Of a DNA stretch of 64,000 bases, positions 8,303 through 16,837 are shown piece after piece. Source of the DNA: Mesorhizobium sp. ZC-5 (GTDB taxonomy: Bacteria > Pseudomonadota > Alphaproteobacteria > Rhizobiales > Rhizobiaceae); the NCBI RefSeq assembly GCF_025753855.1, contig NZ_JAOWPT010000010.1, positions 62,001 through 126,000 on the forward strand. The letters are read 5' to 3'. The position numbers and the translations under genes were made by a program. Numbering within the stretch: the stretch's first letter is position 1; the number at the start of each line of letters is the position of its first letter. The notes under the pieces are model-generated. The model searched no databases, had not been told where the DNA came from, and saw only the letters and a program-made list of their open reading frames with translations.

Positions 8303-9335
8303 GGTTTCCGAAGGCGACGGCAAAGCGGCGGTAACGGATCACGGCGGCAGCCTTGACCGCGCACGCGCGCTGTTTCCAGATGCGCCGCAGCCCTGGATCG
8401 ACCTTTCGACCGGGATCAACCCGCACCCCTACCCGCTTTTCGAGCTGCCTGCCACCGCCTTTTCCAGACTGCCGGAACCCAGCCGCAACCGCGACCTGGC
8501 TCATGTCGCAGCCGCCGCCTATGGCGCGGCGTCCGCAAGCAACGTCATACCTGCACCGGGCACGCAAATCCTGCTGCCGCGCGTGGCTTCTCTGGTGCAA
8601 CCAGGCCGCGCTGTCGTGCTCGGCCCGACCTACGCCGAACATCGCCGTGCCTGCGCCATAGCCGGACACGCCGTCGAAGAGACCGGCGATTTCGACAGGC
8701 TGGCGGAGGCCGACATCGCCGTCGTCGTCAACCCCAACAATCCGAGTGGACGCGTCGTTGCCCGGCAAGATCTGCTCGATCTTGCCAGCAGGCTCGCATC
8801 GCGCGGCGGACTGCTGGTGATCGACGAAGCGTTCATGGATGTCGGTCCGCTGCAGGAAAGTCTTGCGGGAGATGTCGAAGGCAGCGGCATCGTGGTCCTG
8901 AAGTCGTTCGGGAAGTTTTTCGGCCTTGCTGGAGTAAGGCTCGGTTTCGCCATCACCTCCTCGGAAACCGCGGCAAGACTGGATGACCAACTCGGGCCGT
9001 GGGCGGTCGCCGGTCCGGCGCTGGAAATCGGAATTCGCGCACTTGCCGACAAGCACTGGCAGGAGACCATGCGCCAACGGCTTGCGGAAGCGACGCTACG
9101 GCTTGACGCCCTGCTCTCTCACCACGACATTCCGGTGATGGGTGGCACCAGTCTCTTCCGTTACGCACACCTGCCCGCTGCCGGCAGTCTGTTCGAGGCG
9201 CTCGGCCGCCATGGAATACTTGTACGGAATTTTCTCGAGCGTCCGGACCATTTACGGTTCGGCCTGCCGGCGGACGAAACCGAATGGGACAGGATCGGCC
9301 AGGCGCTGAGAGCCTGGCGCGACGGCCAAATCTGA
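8301..9335 (+). CDS. cobC: CobC, threonine-phosphate decarboxylase-like aminotransferase
   Basis: CobC is a PLP enzyme of the fold-type I histidinol-phosphate aminotransferase family that supplies (R)-1-amino-2-propanol phosphate for cobalamin. The 344-residue protein has the opening DHGGSLDRARALFPDAP, IDLSTGINPHPYPL, NPNNPSGR, VIDEAFMD, and the Schiff-base lysine region SFGKFFGLAGVRLGF near residue 200. ATG 8301 is preceded by AGGA at a normal distance. It is divergent from cobD with overlapping start codons, so each promoter must lie inside the other gene or readthrough must occur. Confidence 0.94.
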   Translation: MVSEGDGKAAVTDHGGSLDRARALFPDAPQPWIDLSTGINPHPYPLFELPATAFSRLPEPSRNRDLAHVAAAAYGAASASNVIPAPGTQILLPRVASLVQPGRAVVLGPTYAEHRRACAIAGHAVEETGDFDRLAEADIAVVVNPNNPSGRVVARQDLLDLASRLASRGGLLVIDEAFMDVGPLQESLAGDVEGSGIVVLKSFGKFFGLAGVRLGFAITSSETAARLDDQLGPWAVAGPALEIGIRALADKHWQETMRQRLAEATLRLDALLSHHDIPVMGGTSLFRYAHLPAAGSLFEALGRHGILVRNFLERPDHLRFGLPADETEWDRIGQALRAWRDGQI

Positions 9336-9346
9336 AAGAACCGGAA

Positions 9347-9865
9347 ATGATGATCCATGTCTGCTCGTTGACCCGCCTTCATTCCACTGTGGCCGCCACT
9401 GGTGCGGGTCGCGTAGTCTCCCTTCTCAGTGCAGGCACTGCGGTCGAGCGGCCGCCCAGCATCGCCGAAGCCGACCATCTGCATCTCTCCATGCATGACA
9501 TCATCGACGAACAGCCCGATCTGGTTTTGCCCGGACGCGCGCATGTCGAAAAGCTGCTGGAATTCGCCGCCGGCTGGGACCGGACGAGACCGCTGGTCGT
9601 GCATTGTTTTGCCGGCATCAGCCGCTCGACCGCGGCCGCCTACATAATCGCCGCTGCATTGTCGCCGGAACGCGATGAGACGGAACTTGCGCAGGCTCTG
9701 CGGAAAGCCTCACCGTCGGCAACACCCAATGCACGGCTGGTCGCCATCGCGGACGAACTGTTGGGACGTGATGGCAGGATGGTTTCAGCGATCACCTCGA
9801 TCGGGCGCGGCGCAGACGCCATGGAGGGCATACCGTTCCTTCTCGAAATCACGCCCGCGGCGTAA
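9347..9865 (+). CDS. Tyrosine/dual-specificity phosphatase-like protein
   Basis: This is a 172-residue protein of the cysteine-dependent phosphatase superfamily. The P-loop signature is HCFAGISRST with Cys87 and Arg93 in the CX5R arrangement; an acidic segment (HLSMHDIIDE) near residue 48 could hold the general acid. It starts 11 bases after cobC, so it is likely in the same transcript. The substrate is unknown; proximity to cobC raises the possibility of a phosphorylated corrinoid-precursor substrate, but that is only inference. Two ATG codons are adjacent at 9347 and 9350. Confidence 0.8.
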   Translation: MMIHVCSLTRLHSTVAATGAGRVVSLLSAGTAVERPPSIAEADHLHLSMHDIIDEQPDLVLPGRAHVEKLLEFAAGWDRTRPLVVHCFAGISRSTAAAYIIAAALSPERDETELAQALRKASPSATPNARLVAIADELLGRDGRMVSAITSIGRGADAMEGIPFLLEITPAA

Positions 9866-9947
9866 GCCTTCGAAAGCAGGCCTGGAATTTCGGAACTCTC
9901 CTCCCGCAGCATCGTTTTCGAACAACTAAGGTGCCGGAGCCGCTCCG

Positions 9948-10448
9948 ATGTTCGAAATACTGCAGATCGTCACGCTCCTGCTCGTCGCAATCGCGATGGC
10001 GCTATCAGTCGCCCATGCGCTGGAATTTCCCGGCAAGTTGCGGCTGTCCAGAGAGCATTACCTCGCCATCCAGCCGATCTATTATCCGGGTTTCACCATT
10101 GGTGGAGCAAGTGAGCCAGCCGGCATCGTCGCACTTCTCTTGCTTTGTTTCTTCACTCCAACCGGCACACCGCAGTTCTGGCTGACAGCCTGCGCGTTTG
10201 CCGCGCTTGCTTTTGCACATGCGATCTACTGGATGTTCACGCACCCGGTGAACAATTTCTGGCTGAAGGATTTTCAGCTGAAGAGGCTTGGCGCCGGGTT
10301 TTTCGGCATTGGAAACAGTGACCAAAAACAACAGGCCGAAATGCCCGAATGGACCGAACTGCGCGACCGTTGGGAATTTTCGCATGTCGCGCGCGCTTTG
10401 TTTTCGATGTTGAGTCTGGTGCTGTTGACGACAGCACTCGTTATCTGA
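9948..10448 (+). CDS. Integral membrane protein, DUF1772-like, unknown function
   Basis: The 166-residue protein has about four hydrophobic spans: residues 5-24, 59-70, 80-96 and 150-165. A conserved-looking MFTHPVNNFWLKD segment sits after the third span and resembles the HPVN region of DUF1772-type membrane proteins, an assignment I hold loosely. ATG 9948 lies 82 bases downstream of the phosphatase gene. No catalytic motif was recognised and there is no clear link to either neighbour. Confidence 0.6.
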   Translation: MFEILQIVTLLLVAIAMALSVAHALEFPGKLRLSREHYLAIQPIYYPGFTIGGASEPAGIVALLLLCFFTPTGTPQFWLTACAFAALAFAHAIYWMFTHPVNNFWLKDFQLKRLGAGFFGIGNSDQKQQAEMPEWTELRDRWEFSHVARALFSMLSLVLLTTALVI

Positions 10449-10653
10449 GGCCGGGAAAATCTAGTCTTTCCGTTAGAAAGAAATTATCCGACCGTTCAAA
10501 GGTGGGAAATATTTTTCTCCAACCTCCAGTTAGCGATACGATTCTTCCAGCCGCACACTAAATCGAGGCAGCGGCGTACCTCGTGACCTGGCTGCCTTTC
10601 AGATTAGGTTTGAACAAGGCAATCCAAATTTCCAAATTGCGGGGACTTCCAGA

Positions 10654-11640
10654 ATGAAACGCTTCTTGCTTATCGGCACGACGATCGCCGGGTTGTTGGC
10701 CGGGTCGGCCTCGGCCTGGTCTGCCGACAAGATACTCAACGCCTCCTATGACGTGGCGCGCGAACTGTTCGCCGATGTCAACAAGGGCTACATCGCCGCG
10801 CATCCGGGCGTAACCATCGACCAGTCGCACGCCGGCACCTCAAAACAGGCACGCGCCATCGTCGAGGGACTCGAGGCCGACGTCGTTACCTTCAACCAGA
10901 TCACGGACATCGATTTCCTGGTCAAGAACGGCTTCGTCTCGGATGACTGGCAGAACGATTTCGCCAACAAGTCGTCGCCCTTCTACTCGCTGCCGTCGTT
11001 CCTGGTGCGCGCCGGCAACCCGAAGGGCATCAAGGACTGGAACGATCTCGTACGCGACGATGTCAAGGTGATCTTCCCCAATCCGAAGACATCCGGCAAT
11101 GCGCGCTACACCTATCTCGCCGCCACTGCCTACGCGAAGGAAGCCTTCAACAACGACCCGGCGAAAGTCGCCGAGTTCGTGACCAAGATTTTCGACAATG
11201 TGCCAGTGTTCGACACGGGCGGCCGCGCCTCCACGACCACCTTCGTGGAGCGTGAAATCGGCGACGTGCTGATCACCTTCGAATCCGAAACCACCGGAAT
11301 TCGCAAGGAATTCGGCGAGGACAAATTCGAATCCGTCACGCCGTCGGTCAGCCTGCTCGCCGAATTCCCGGTCGCCATCGTCGACAAGGTCGTCGACAAA
11401 CGCGACTCTCGCGAGTTCGCCAAGTCGTATCTCGATTTCCTCTACACACCGGAGGGCCAGAAAATCGCGGCCGAACACGGCAACCGTGTCAACGACGAAG
11501 CGGTTGCGGCTGAATTCAAGGACAAGTTCCCGGAAATTCGGCTGGTGACCGTCGAGGACGTTTTCGGCGGTTGGCCAAAGGTGCAGGAGGAGCACTTCGC
11601 ATCCGGCGGGCTGCTCGACCAGATCTTCGGCGAACGCTGA
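10654..11640 (+). CDS. sbp: Sulfate ABC transporter periplasmic substrate-binding protein
   Basis: This protein captures sulfate (or thiosulfate) in the periplasm for the CysTWA importer encoded next. It is 328 residues with a signal peptide of about 23 residues (KRFLLIGTTIAGLLAGSASAWSA). Family blocks include LNASYDVARELF, QSHAGTSKQARAIVEGLEAD, FPNPKTSGNARYTYLAA and a GDVLITFESE stretch. It could equally be called CysP. A strong hairpin terminator separates it from cysT, which would favour abundant binding protein over permease. The 205-base leader (10449-10653) shows no element I recognise. Confidence 0.94.
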   Translation: MKRFLLIGTTIAGLLAGSASAWSADKILNASYDVARELFADVNKGYIAAHPGVTIDQSHAGTSKQARAIVEGLEADVVTFNQITDIDFLVKNGFVSDDWQNDFANKSSPFYSLPSFLVRAGNPKGIKDWNDLVRDDVKVIFPNPKTSGNARYTYLAATAYAKEAFNNDPAKVAEFVTKIFDNVPVFDTGGRASTTTFVEREIGDVLITFESETTGIRKEFGEDKFESVTPSVSLLAEFPVAIVDKVVDKRDSREFAKSYLDFLYTPEGQKIAAEHGNRVNDEAVAAEFKDKFPEIRLVTVEDVFGGWPKVQEEHFASGGLLDQIFGER

Positions 11641-11663
11641 CCGTTTTCGGAATAATCATTGTA

Positions 11664-11704
11664 GAACGGGAGGCTGCCGGTTAGACAGCCTCCCGTTCGG
11701 TTTT
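11664..11704 (+). terminator. Intrinsic terminator/attenuator between sbp and cysT
   Basis: A 13-bp perfect stem, GAACGGGAGGCTG (11664-11676) with CAGCCTCCCGTTC (11686-11698), a 9-base loop, then GGTTTTC. It lies inside the sulfate operon and probably reduces read-through into the permease genes. Confidence 0.8.
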
Positions 11705-11721
11705 CGCAAAGGTGGTCATCG

Positions 11722-12543
11722 GTGGCACGCCGCGTTCTGCCCGGGCTGCCTCTGGCGCTCGGAATTACCCTCGTCTACGTGTCGATCATCGTCGTGCTGC
11801 CGCTCGGCGCGCTGATCTTCAAAGCGGCGAGCCTTGGTCCGGAGGACTACTGGCGCATCGTTTCGTCGGCCCGCGCCGTTGCAAGCTACCGTGTCACGGT
11901 GCTTTCCGCGCTTGCCGCCACTGCCTTCAATCTGGTGTTCGGCATGGCGCTCGCCTGGGTTCTGGTGCGCTACCGTTTTCCTGGCCGGCGTTTCATCGAC
12001 GCGCTGGTCGACCTGCCTTTCGCGCTGCCCACCGCTGTCGCCGGCATCGCGCTGACCGCGCTGTTTGCTCCAAATGGCTGGTTCGGCTCGATCCTCGGTC
12101 TTGCGGGCATCAAGGTCGCCTATACACCGCTCGGCATCATGATCGCCATGAGCTTCACCAGCCTGCCCTTCATCGTGCGCACCGTGCAGCCTGTGCTGGA
12201 AGATCTCGACCCGGCGCTCGAGGAAGCGGCACAGTCACTCGGCGGCAGCGACGTTTCGATCTTCCTGCGCGTGATCCTGCCCCTGTTGGCGCCAGCACTG
12301 CTGGCCGGGCTCTCACTGTCATTCGCCCGCAGCCTCGGCGAATTCGGCGCGATCATCTTCATCGCCGGCAACCAGCCCATGGAAACCGAGATCACGGCGC
12401 TGCTCACCTTCATCAGGCTCGAGGAATACGACTACCAGGCAGCCGCGGCGGTCGCCTCGGTATTGCTGATTACCGCGTTCCTGATGCTCGCGATCACCAA
12501 CATCCTGCAGGCACGCGCGCTGCGCTACACGGCGAGGGGCTGA
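11722..12543 (+). CDS. cysT: Sulfate ABC transporter permease CysT (CysU)
   Basis: This is the first membrane subunit of the sulfate importer. The 273-residue protein has about six spans and the binding-protein-dependent permease (EAA) loop EEAAQSLGGSDVSIFLRVILP near residue 170, followed by SFARSLGEFGAIIFIAGN, which is typical of CysT. The start is GTG 11722. Only three bases separate its stop from cysW. Confidence 0.94.
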   Translation: MARRVLPGLPLALGITLVYVSIIVVLPLGALIFKAASLGPEDYWRIVSSARAVASYRVTVLSALAATAFNLVFGMALAWVLVRYRFPGRRFIDALVDLPFALPTAVAGIALTALFAPNGWFGSILGLAGIKVAYTPLGIMIAMSFTSLPFIVRTVQPVLEDLDPALEEAAQSLGGSDVSIFLRVILPLLAPALLAGLSLSFARSLGEFGAIIFIAGNQPMETEITALLTFIRLEEYDYQAAAAVASVLLITAFLMLAITNILQARALRYTARG

Positions 12544-12546
12544 GCC

Positions 12547-13440
12547 ATGGCTGCCACCCGCTCCAAGAAACCACCGCGCGTCGGCGATCATCCAATCTTC
12601 CGCCTCGGCCTGCTGGCTGCGGTTCTGGTGCTGACTGCCCTTGTCGTCGTCGCGCCGCTGGTGGTCATCGGCGTCCAGGCATTTTCGGCCGGTGCCGATG
12701 TCTTCGTCGCAACGATCACCGATGCCGATACCCGGCATGCGATCTTCCTAACCGTCGCCACCGCGCTCATCGCGGTGCCGATCAACACGGTGTTTGGCGT
12801 TGCGGCCGCCTGGGCAATCACAAAATTCGATTTTACCGGCAAGCGCCTTCTCCTGATCGTCATCGAGATCCCGTTCTCGATCTCGCCGATCGTCGCCGGC
12901 GTCGCCTATCTTTTCGTCTATGGCCTGCAAGGGGTGTTCGGCCCGGCATTGGAAGCGGCCGAGATCAAGGTGCTCTTCGCTCTGCCCGGCATCGTGCTCG
13001 CCTCAATGTTCGTCACCGCCCCCTTCGTCGCACGCGAACTGATCCCGCTGATGCAGGCTCAGGGGCGCGACCTGGAGGAGGCCGCCACTTCGCTCGGCGC
13101 CAGCGGCTGGCGCACCTTCTTCTCGGTGACCTTGCCCAATGTTCGCTGGGCGCTGCTCTACGGCGTGGTGCTGTGCAATGCCCGCGTGATGGGCGAGTTC
13201 GGCGCCGTTTCGGTGGTGTCGGGCAACATCCGCGGCCAGACCAATACACTGCCGCTGCATGTCGAATTGCTCTATCACGACTACCAGACGGCAGGCGCCT
13301 TCGCGGCGGCCTCGATCCTGGCGCTGCTTGCCGTTGTCACCCTGTTCGCCAAGGTATTGCTCGAGCGGCAAGGCGCCGGGCGCGCCGGACGGCCGGCTCT
13401 CGCCGCCCCGCAAACCATCAAGACAGAGACTCTCACGTGA
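12547..13440 (+). CDS. cysW: Sulfate ABC transporter permease CysW
   Basis: This is the second membrane subunit of the importer. It is 297 residues with six predicted spans, the FDFTGKRLLLIVIEIPFSIS segment, the EAA loop EEAATSLGASGWRTFFSVTLP near residue 180 and NARVMGEFGAVSVVSGNIRG, all as in CysW. A hydrophilic tail of about 25 residues follows the last span. The stop overlaps the GTG start of cysA by four bases, which indicates coupling. Confidence 0.95.
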   Translation: MAATRSKKPPRVGDHPIFRLGLLAAVLVLTALVVVAPLVVIGVQAFSAGADVFVATITDADTRHAIFLTVATALIAVPINTVFGVAAAWAITKFDFTGKRLLLIVIEIPFSISPIVAGVAYLFVYGLQGVFGPALEAAEIKVLFALPGIVLASMFVTAPFVARELIPLMQAQGRDLEEAATSLGASGWRTFFSVTLPNVRWALLYGVVLCNARVMGEFGAVSVVSGNIRGQTNTLPLHVELLYHDYQTAGAFAAASILALLAVVTLFAKVLLERQGAGRAGRPALAAPQTIKTETLT

Positions 13441-14471
13441 AAATCCGCCTCGACAATGTGATCAAGACATTCGACACGTTCCGCGCCGTGCATGGCGTTT
13501 CGCTCGAGATCGAGAGCGGCGAACTCCTGGCGTTGCTTGGCCCCTCCGGTTCCGGAAAGACGACAATCCTGCGCATGGTGGCAGGCCTCGAATTCGCCGA
13601 TGGCGGCCACATCTTTTTCGGCGACGAAGACGCGACCGACATTCCCGTGCGCGACCGAGGCGTCGGCTTCGTCTTCCAGCACTACGCGCTGTTTCCCCAC
13701 ATGACGGTGGCGGAAAACATCGCCTTCGGGATGAAGGTTTCCAGGGTAAAGCGCGAGAAGGCAGCGATCGCGACGCGTGTCGAGGAATTGCTGCGGCTGG
13801 TTCGGCTGGAAGGCCTGGGTGGGCGCTTTCCATCGCAGATCTCCGGCGGCCAACGCCAGCGCGTGGCCTTGGCCAGGGCGCTTGCCGTCGATCCGAAGGT
13901 GCTGCTGCTCGACGAGCCGTTCGGGGCGTTGGACGCCAGCGTGCGGCGCGATCTGCGGCGCTGGCTGCGCGAAATCCACGACGAACTCGGTATCACCACG
14001 CTCTTCGTCACCCACGACCAGGAAGAGGCGCTCGACCTCGCCGACCGCGTGGTGATCCTCAACGAAGGCAGGATCGTCCAGCAGGGCACGCCGGAAGAGG
14101 TGTGCCGCGAGCCGAACTCGGCTTTTGTGGTCAGTTTCCTCGGCGACGCCAACCGGCTGCCGGCAAGTGTCTCGTCAGGCAGGGCCGATCTCGACGGTGC
14201 GCAGCTTGCCGCGCCCGAACTGGCCGACGGACCCGCGGAAGTCTATCTGCGCCCGGGAGATCTGGACTGGAGCACCACCGGCAGCGGCATTTCCGCGAGC
14301 GTCATCCGCGTCATCGACCGTCCCGATGCTCGACGTGTTCTTGTCCAGACCGAAAGTGGCCACGCGCTCGAACTCGATGTGCCCCCCGAGACCCGAGTGC
14401 AACCGAACGAACGCGGATTCGTCCAGATTCGCCGTGCGCGTATCTTCGCCAGGACAGCCGACCAAGCTTAG
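13437..14471 (+). CDS. cysA: Sulfate ABC transporter ATP-binding protein CysA
   Basis: This ATPase energises sulfate import. It has 344 residues from GTG 13437, which overlaps the cysW stop; the opening KIRLDNVIKTFDTFRAVHGV is family-typical. Walker A GPSGSGKTT is near residue 40, the Q-loop VFQHYALFPHMTV near 85, the signature ISGGQRQRVALARAL near 140, Walker B VLLLDEPFGALDA and the switch VTHDQEEAL follow. After residue 240 there is a regulatory/TOBE-type extension. It is the last gene of the sulfate operon. Confidence 0.95.
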   Translation: MKIRLDNVIKTFDTFRAVHGVSLEIESGELLALLGPSGSGKTTILRMVAGLEFADGGHIFFGDEDATDIPVRDRGVGFVFQHYALFPHMTVAENIAFGMKVSRVKREKAAIATRVEELLRLVRLEGLGGRFPSQISGGQRQRVALARALAVDPKVLLLDEPFGALDASVRRDLRRWLREIHDELGITTLFVTHDQEEALDLADRVVILNEGRIVQQGTPEEVCREPNSAFVVSFLGDANRLPASVSSGRADLDGAQLAAPELADGPAEVYLRPGDLDWSTTGSGISASVIRVIDRPDARRVLVQTESGHALELDVPPETRVQPNERGFVQIRRARIFARTADQA

Positions 14472-14934
14472 AACGTCCACAGCACCTCCTCGGAAGGTTG
14501 TTCTCCTGCGCGGTTCTCTTTCGGAACGCGCCCTCTCTAAACAGGCATCGAACAAGAAACCTGTTCCAAGGCAATCCGGCCAATGTCCACTAGTCTAGCG
14601 GAATGCGCGGAGGAGATTCACAGGGTGACCGTCACTTCGAAGGCTCTGTCGCTGCAATCTCGTATTGCCCGGAAGAACCGACTCGGCTGCCACATAATTC
14701 GTGGCGCTTATCGCCTCGAAGCATGGTCTTGCCGATCTTTGGCGAGAAACAGTGTCCAGCAGGACACGACGGCCTGAAAAGTGACGAAAAATCAACGAGT
14801 TTGGTCTTCTATATGATGTCGCTCGATTTCATTTCCGATAAATATGGCGACGCGGAAGGTGCGTTCCGCCATCATTTGCGCACAAACAGTCGCCACAGGC
14901 GTCCATATCGAACGCCATATGAACTGTCTCGGGC
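14472..14934. other. Intergenic region between cysA and the Rrf2 gene, no gene recognised
   Basis: About 460 bases without a convincing coding region; the open frames here lack recognisable sequence and a ribosome site. Near the right end, CCATAT occurs twice (14903-14908 and 14915-14920), each followed by a GAAC, just before the Rrf2 start, and could be part of an operator. Confidence 0.5.
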
Positions 14935-15384
14935 ATGCTTACTAAAAAAGGCAAATACGGGCTCAAGGCCCTCGTCCATCTGTCGGAACTGCCGCAAGGT
15001 CAGCTCGCGTTCGTTAATGACATCGCGGTCGCCAACAATATTCCAAAGAAATTCCTCGACGCCATTCTGGGCGAATTGCGCAATGCCGGCTTCGTACAGA
15101 GCCGCAAGGGCAAGGACGGCGGCTATCGGCTCGCCCGACTGCCGGCCGATATCAAGATCGGACATGTCGTCCGTGTGCTCGATGGACCGCTCGCTCCCAT
15201 TCCCTGCGCGAGCCGCACGCAGTATCAACCGTGTGAAGATTGCGATGAGGCCACATGCCAAGTCCGTCACATGATGCTGGAAGTGCGCCAGGCAATCGCC
15301 GAGGTGCTCGACAACCGCAGCCTCGCGCAGATGCGCGACGCCGCCAACGACGACGTGCTTGCCGGTATAAAGTACCAGATCTAG
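14935..15384 (+). CDS. Rrf2 family transcriptional regulator with Cys cluster
   Basis: This 149-residue winged-helix regulator opens in the Rrf2 style (MLTKKGKYGLKALVHLSE) and has the recognition-helix region NNIPKKFLDAILGELRNAGFV and the wing SRKGKDGGYRL. Cysteines at 91, 100, 103 and 108 form a cluster in the place where IscR, NsrR and RirA hold Fe-S cysteines, so it may bind an iron-sulfur cluster; CymR-type regulators of cysteine lack this. Lying after the sulfate operon and 31 bases before a FAD protein, it is a candidate regulator of sulfur uptake. That role is inferred. It is too divergent to name RirA. Confidence 0.85.
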   Translation: MLTKKGKYGLKALVHLSELPQGQLAFVNDIAVANNIPKKFLDAILGELRNAGFVQSRKGKDGGYRLARLPADIKIGHVVRVLDGPLAPIPCASRTQYQPCEDCDEATCQVRHMMLEVRQAIAEVLDNRSLAQMRDAANDDVLAGIKYQI

Positions 15385-15415
15385 CCAGGTCGCTTTTTCC
15401 CCACGAACAGCAGAA

Positions 15416-16798
15416 ATGGTGCGGACTATGAATGAACGCGCCTCTGGCAGGCTTGCGATCATCATTGTCGGCGGCGGCGCCAGTGGCGTGCTGCTTGCCG
15501 CGCATCTGCTGCGCAACCGCGAAGCGGATATTCGCATCACATTGATCGAGAAGCGGCAGGTCTTCGGTCAAGGCGTCGCCTATTCGACAGAGTTGGCGGA
15601 CCACGTGCTGAACGTCAGCGCGCTTGGCATGAGCGCCTATGCGGACGACCCCGAGCATTTCCTGCACTGGTTGATCGAGCGCGGCCTGGCGACAGCCGAC
15701 AACCCGCGAGTCTATGTGCCACGCAGCGTCTATGGTGAATATCTTGCCGAGGTGCTTGGCGACCTCCGCGGCTCGGAAGGCGAGCAGGGCCGCCTGCATC
15801 TCTTGTCGGAGGAATGCGTGTCGGTCGCGACCACCACAGCCGGTGTCGAGGTCAAGCTCGCAAACGGTGCCAGCCTGGTGGGACATATCGCGGTGCTTGC
15901 CGTTGGACACGAAGAACAGCCGTCGATCGAAAAGACCGTCGCCATCCGGCCCGGATCGCCTGGCGATACGCCAATAGATCCAGACGATCCAGTACTGATT
16001 CTTGGCACCGGTCTGAGCATGGTCGACACTTTCCTTTCACTGACCGCCGGCGGGCATCGCGGCAAGATCACCGCGCTGTCGCGCCGCGGTCTGGTGCCGT
16101 CGATCCATCAGGCAGGCAGACCGATCCGGCTCGATGCCGCCGACGTGCCGCTCGGTACCGACCTCTCCTATTTCGTCCGCTGGTTCCGCCAACTCGTTCG
16201 CGACACCGAACGGAACGGCGGCGACTGGCGCGATGTCGTCGATGGCATCCGGCCATTCAACCAGCGCATCTGGCAAAGCTGGCCGCATGGCGCCAAGCGC
16301 CGTTTCATCGAACACACACGCGCCTGGTGGGATATCCATCGCCATCGCATGCCGCCCGAACTGCACGAACGTGTCATTCGGGCAATCGCCGAGGACGAAC
16401 TCGAACTTGTCGCGGGAAAACTTCTCGAAGCGAAGCGCGTGGGCGACAGGTTCGAGGCGAAGATCCGCCGCCGGCACGTACCGGCGATCGAGACGATCTC
16501 CGCTGCCCGTATCTACGATTGCACCGGTATCACCACAGATCTCGCCGCCGGCACCAACCCGATCGTACGTTCGCTGATCGATCGCGGCCTGGCGAGGCCA
16601 GACCCTCTACGAATCGGGCTCGACGTCACGCCGCAATGCGCGATGTTGGGATCTGATGGCCAACCATCGGAACGTCTCTTCGCGATAGGGCCGCTGACGC
16701 GCGGCGCCTTTTTCGAGATCGAGGCGATACCCGACATCCGCGTCCAGTGCGCCGGGCTTGCCAGGCAGTTGGTGTCGCGAGCCGGAATCGCGGCTTAG
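15416..16798 (+). CDS. FAD/NAD(P)-binding protein, COG4529-like
   Basis: The 460-residue protein begins with a Rossmann dinucleotide site, IIIVGGGASGVLLAAHLL (about residues 14-31), then EKRQVFGQGVAYST, LNVSALGMSAYADDPEHFLHWL and a second glycine site LILGTGLSMVDTFLS near residue 195. This is the pattern of YdhS-like FAD/NAD(P) proteins whose reaction is unknown. It lies 31 bases after the Rrf2 gene and is probably co-transcribed. A link to sulfur metabolism is inferred only from the neighbours. ATG 15428 is an alternative start four codons in. Confidence 0.8.
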   Translation: MVRTMNERASGRLAIIIVGGGASGVLLAAHLLRNREADIRITLIEKRQVFGQGVAYSTELADHVLNVSALGMSAYADDPEHFLHWLIERGLATADNPRVYVPRSVYGEYLAEVLGDLRGSEGEQGRLHLLSEECVSVATTTAGVEVKLANGASLVGHIAVLAVGHEEQPSIEKTVAIRPGSPGDTPIDPDDPVLILGTGLSMVDTFLSLTAGGHRGKITALSRRGLVPSIHQAGRPIRLDAADVPLGTDLSYFVRWFRQLVRDTERNGGDWRDVVDGIRPFNQRIWQSWPHGAKRRFIEHTRAWWDIHRHRMPPELHERVIRAIAEDELELVAGKLLEAKRVGDRFEAKIRRRHVPAIETISAARIYDCTGITTDLAAGTNPIVRSLIDRGLARPDPLRIGLDVTPQCAMLGSDGQPSERLFAIGPLTRGAFFEIEAIPDIRVQCAGLARQLVSRAGIAA

Positions 16799-16837
16799 TT
16801 CGCGCTACTCGCGAATGCAATCTTCAAGCTAGGGCGG

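Noticed and set aside
11712-14471. A single 919-codon open frame spanning the sulfate genes
   Set aside because: Only its last 344 codons are a real protein (CysA); the earlier part is an out-of-frame shadow of cysT and cysW, so it is not a fusion.
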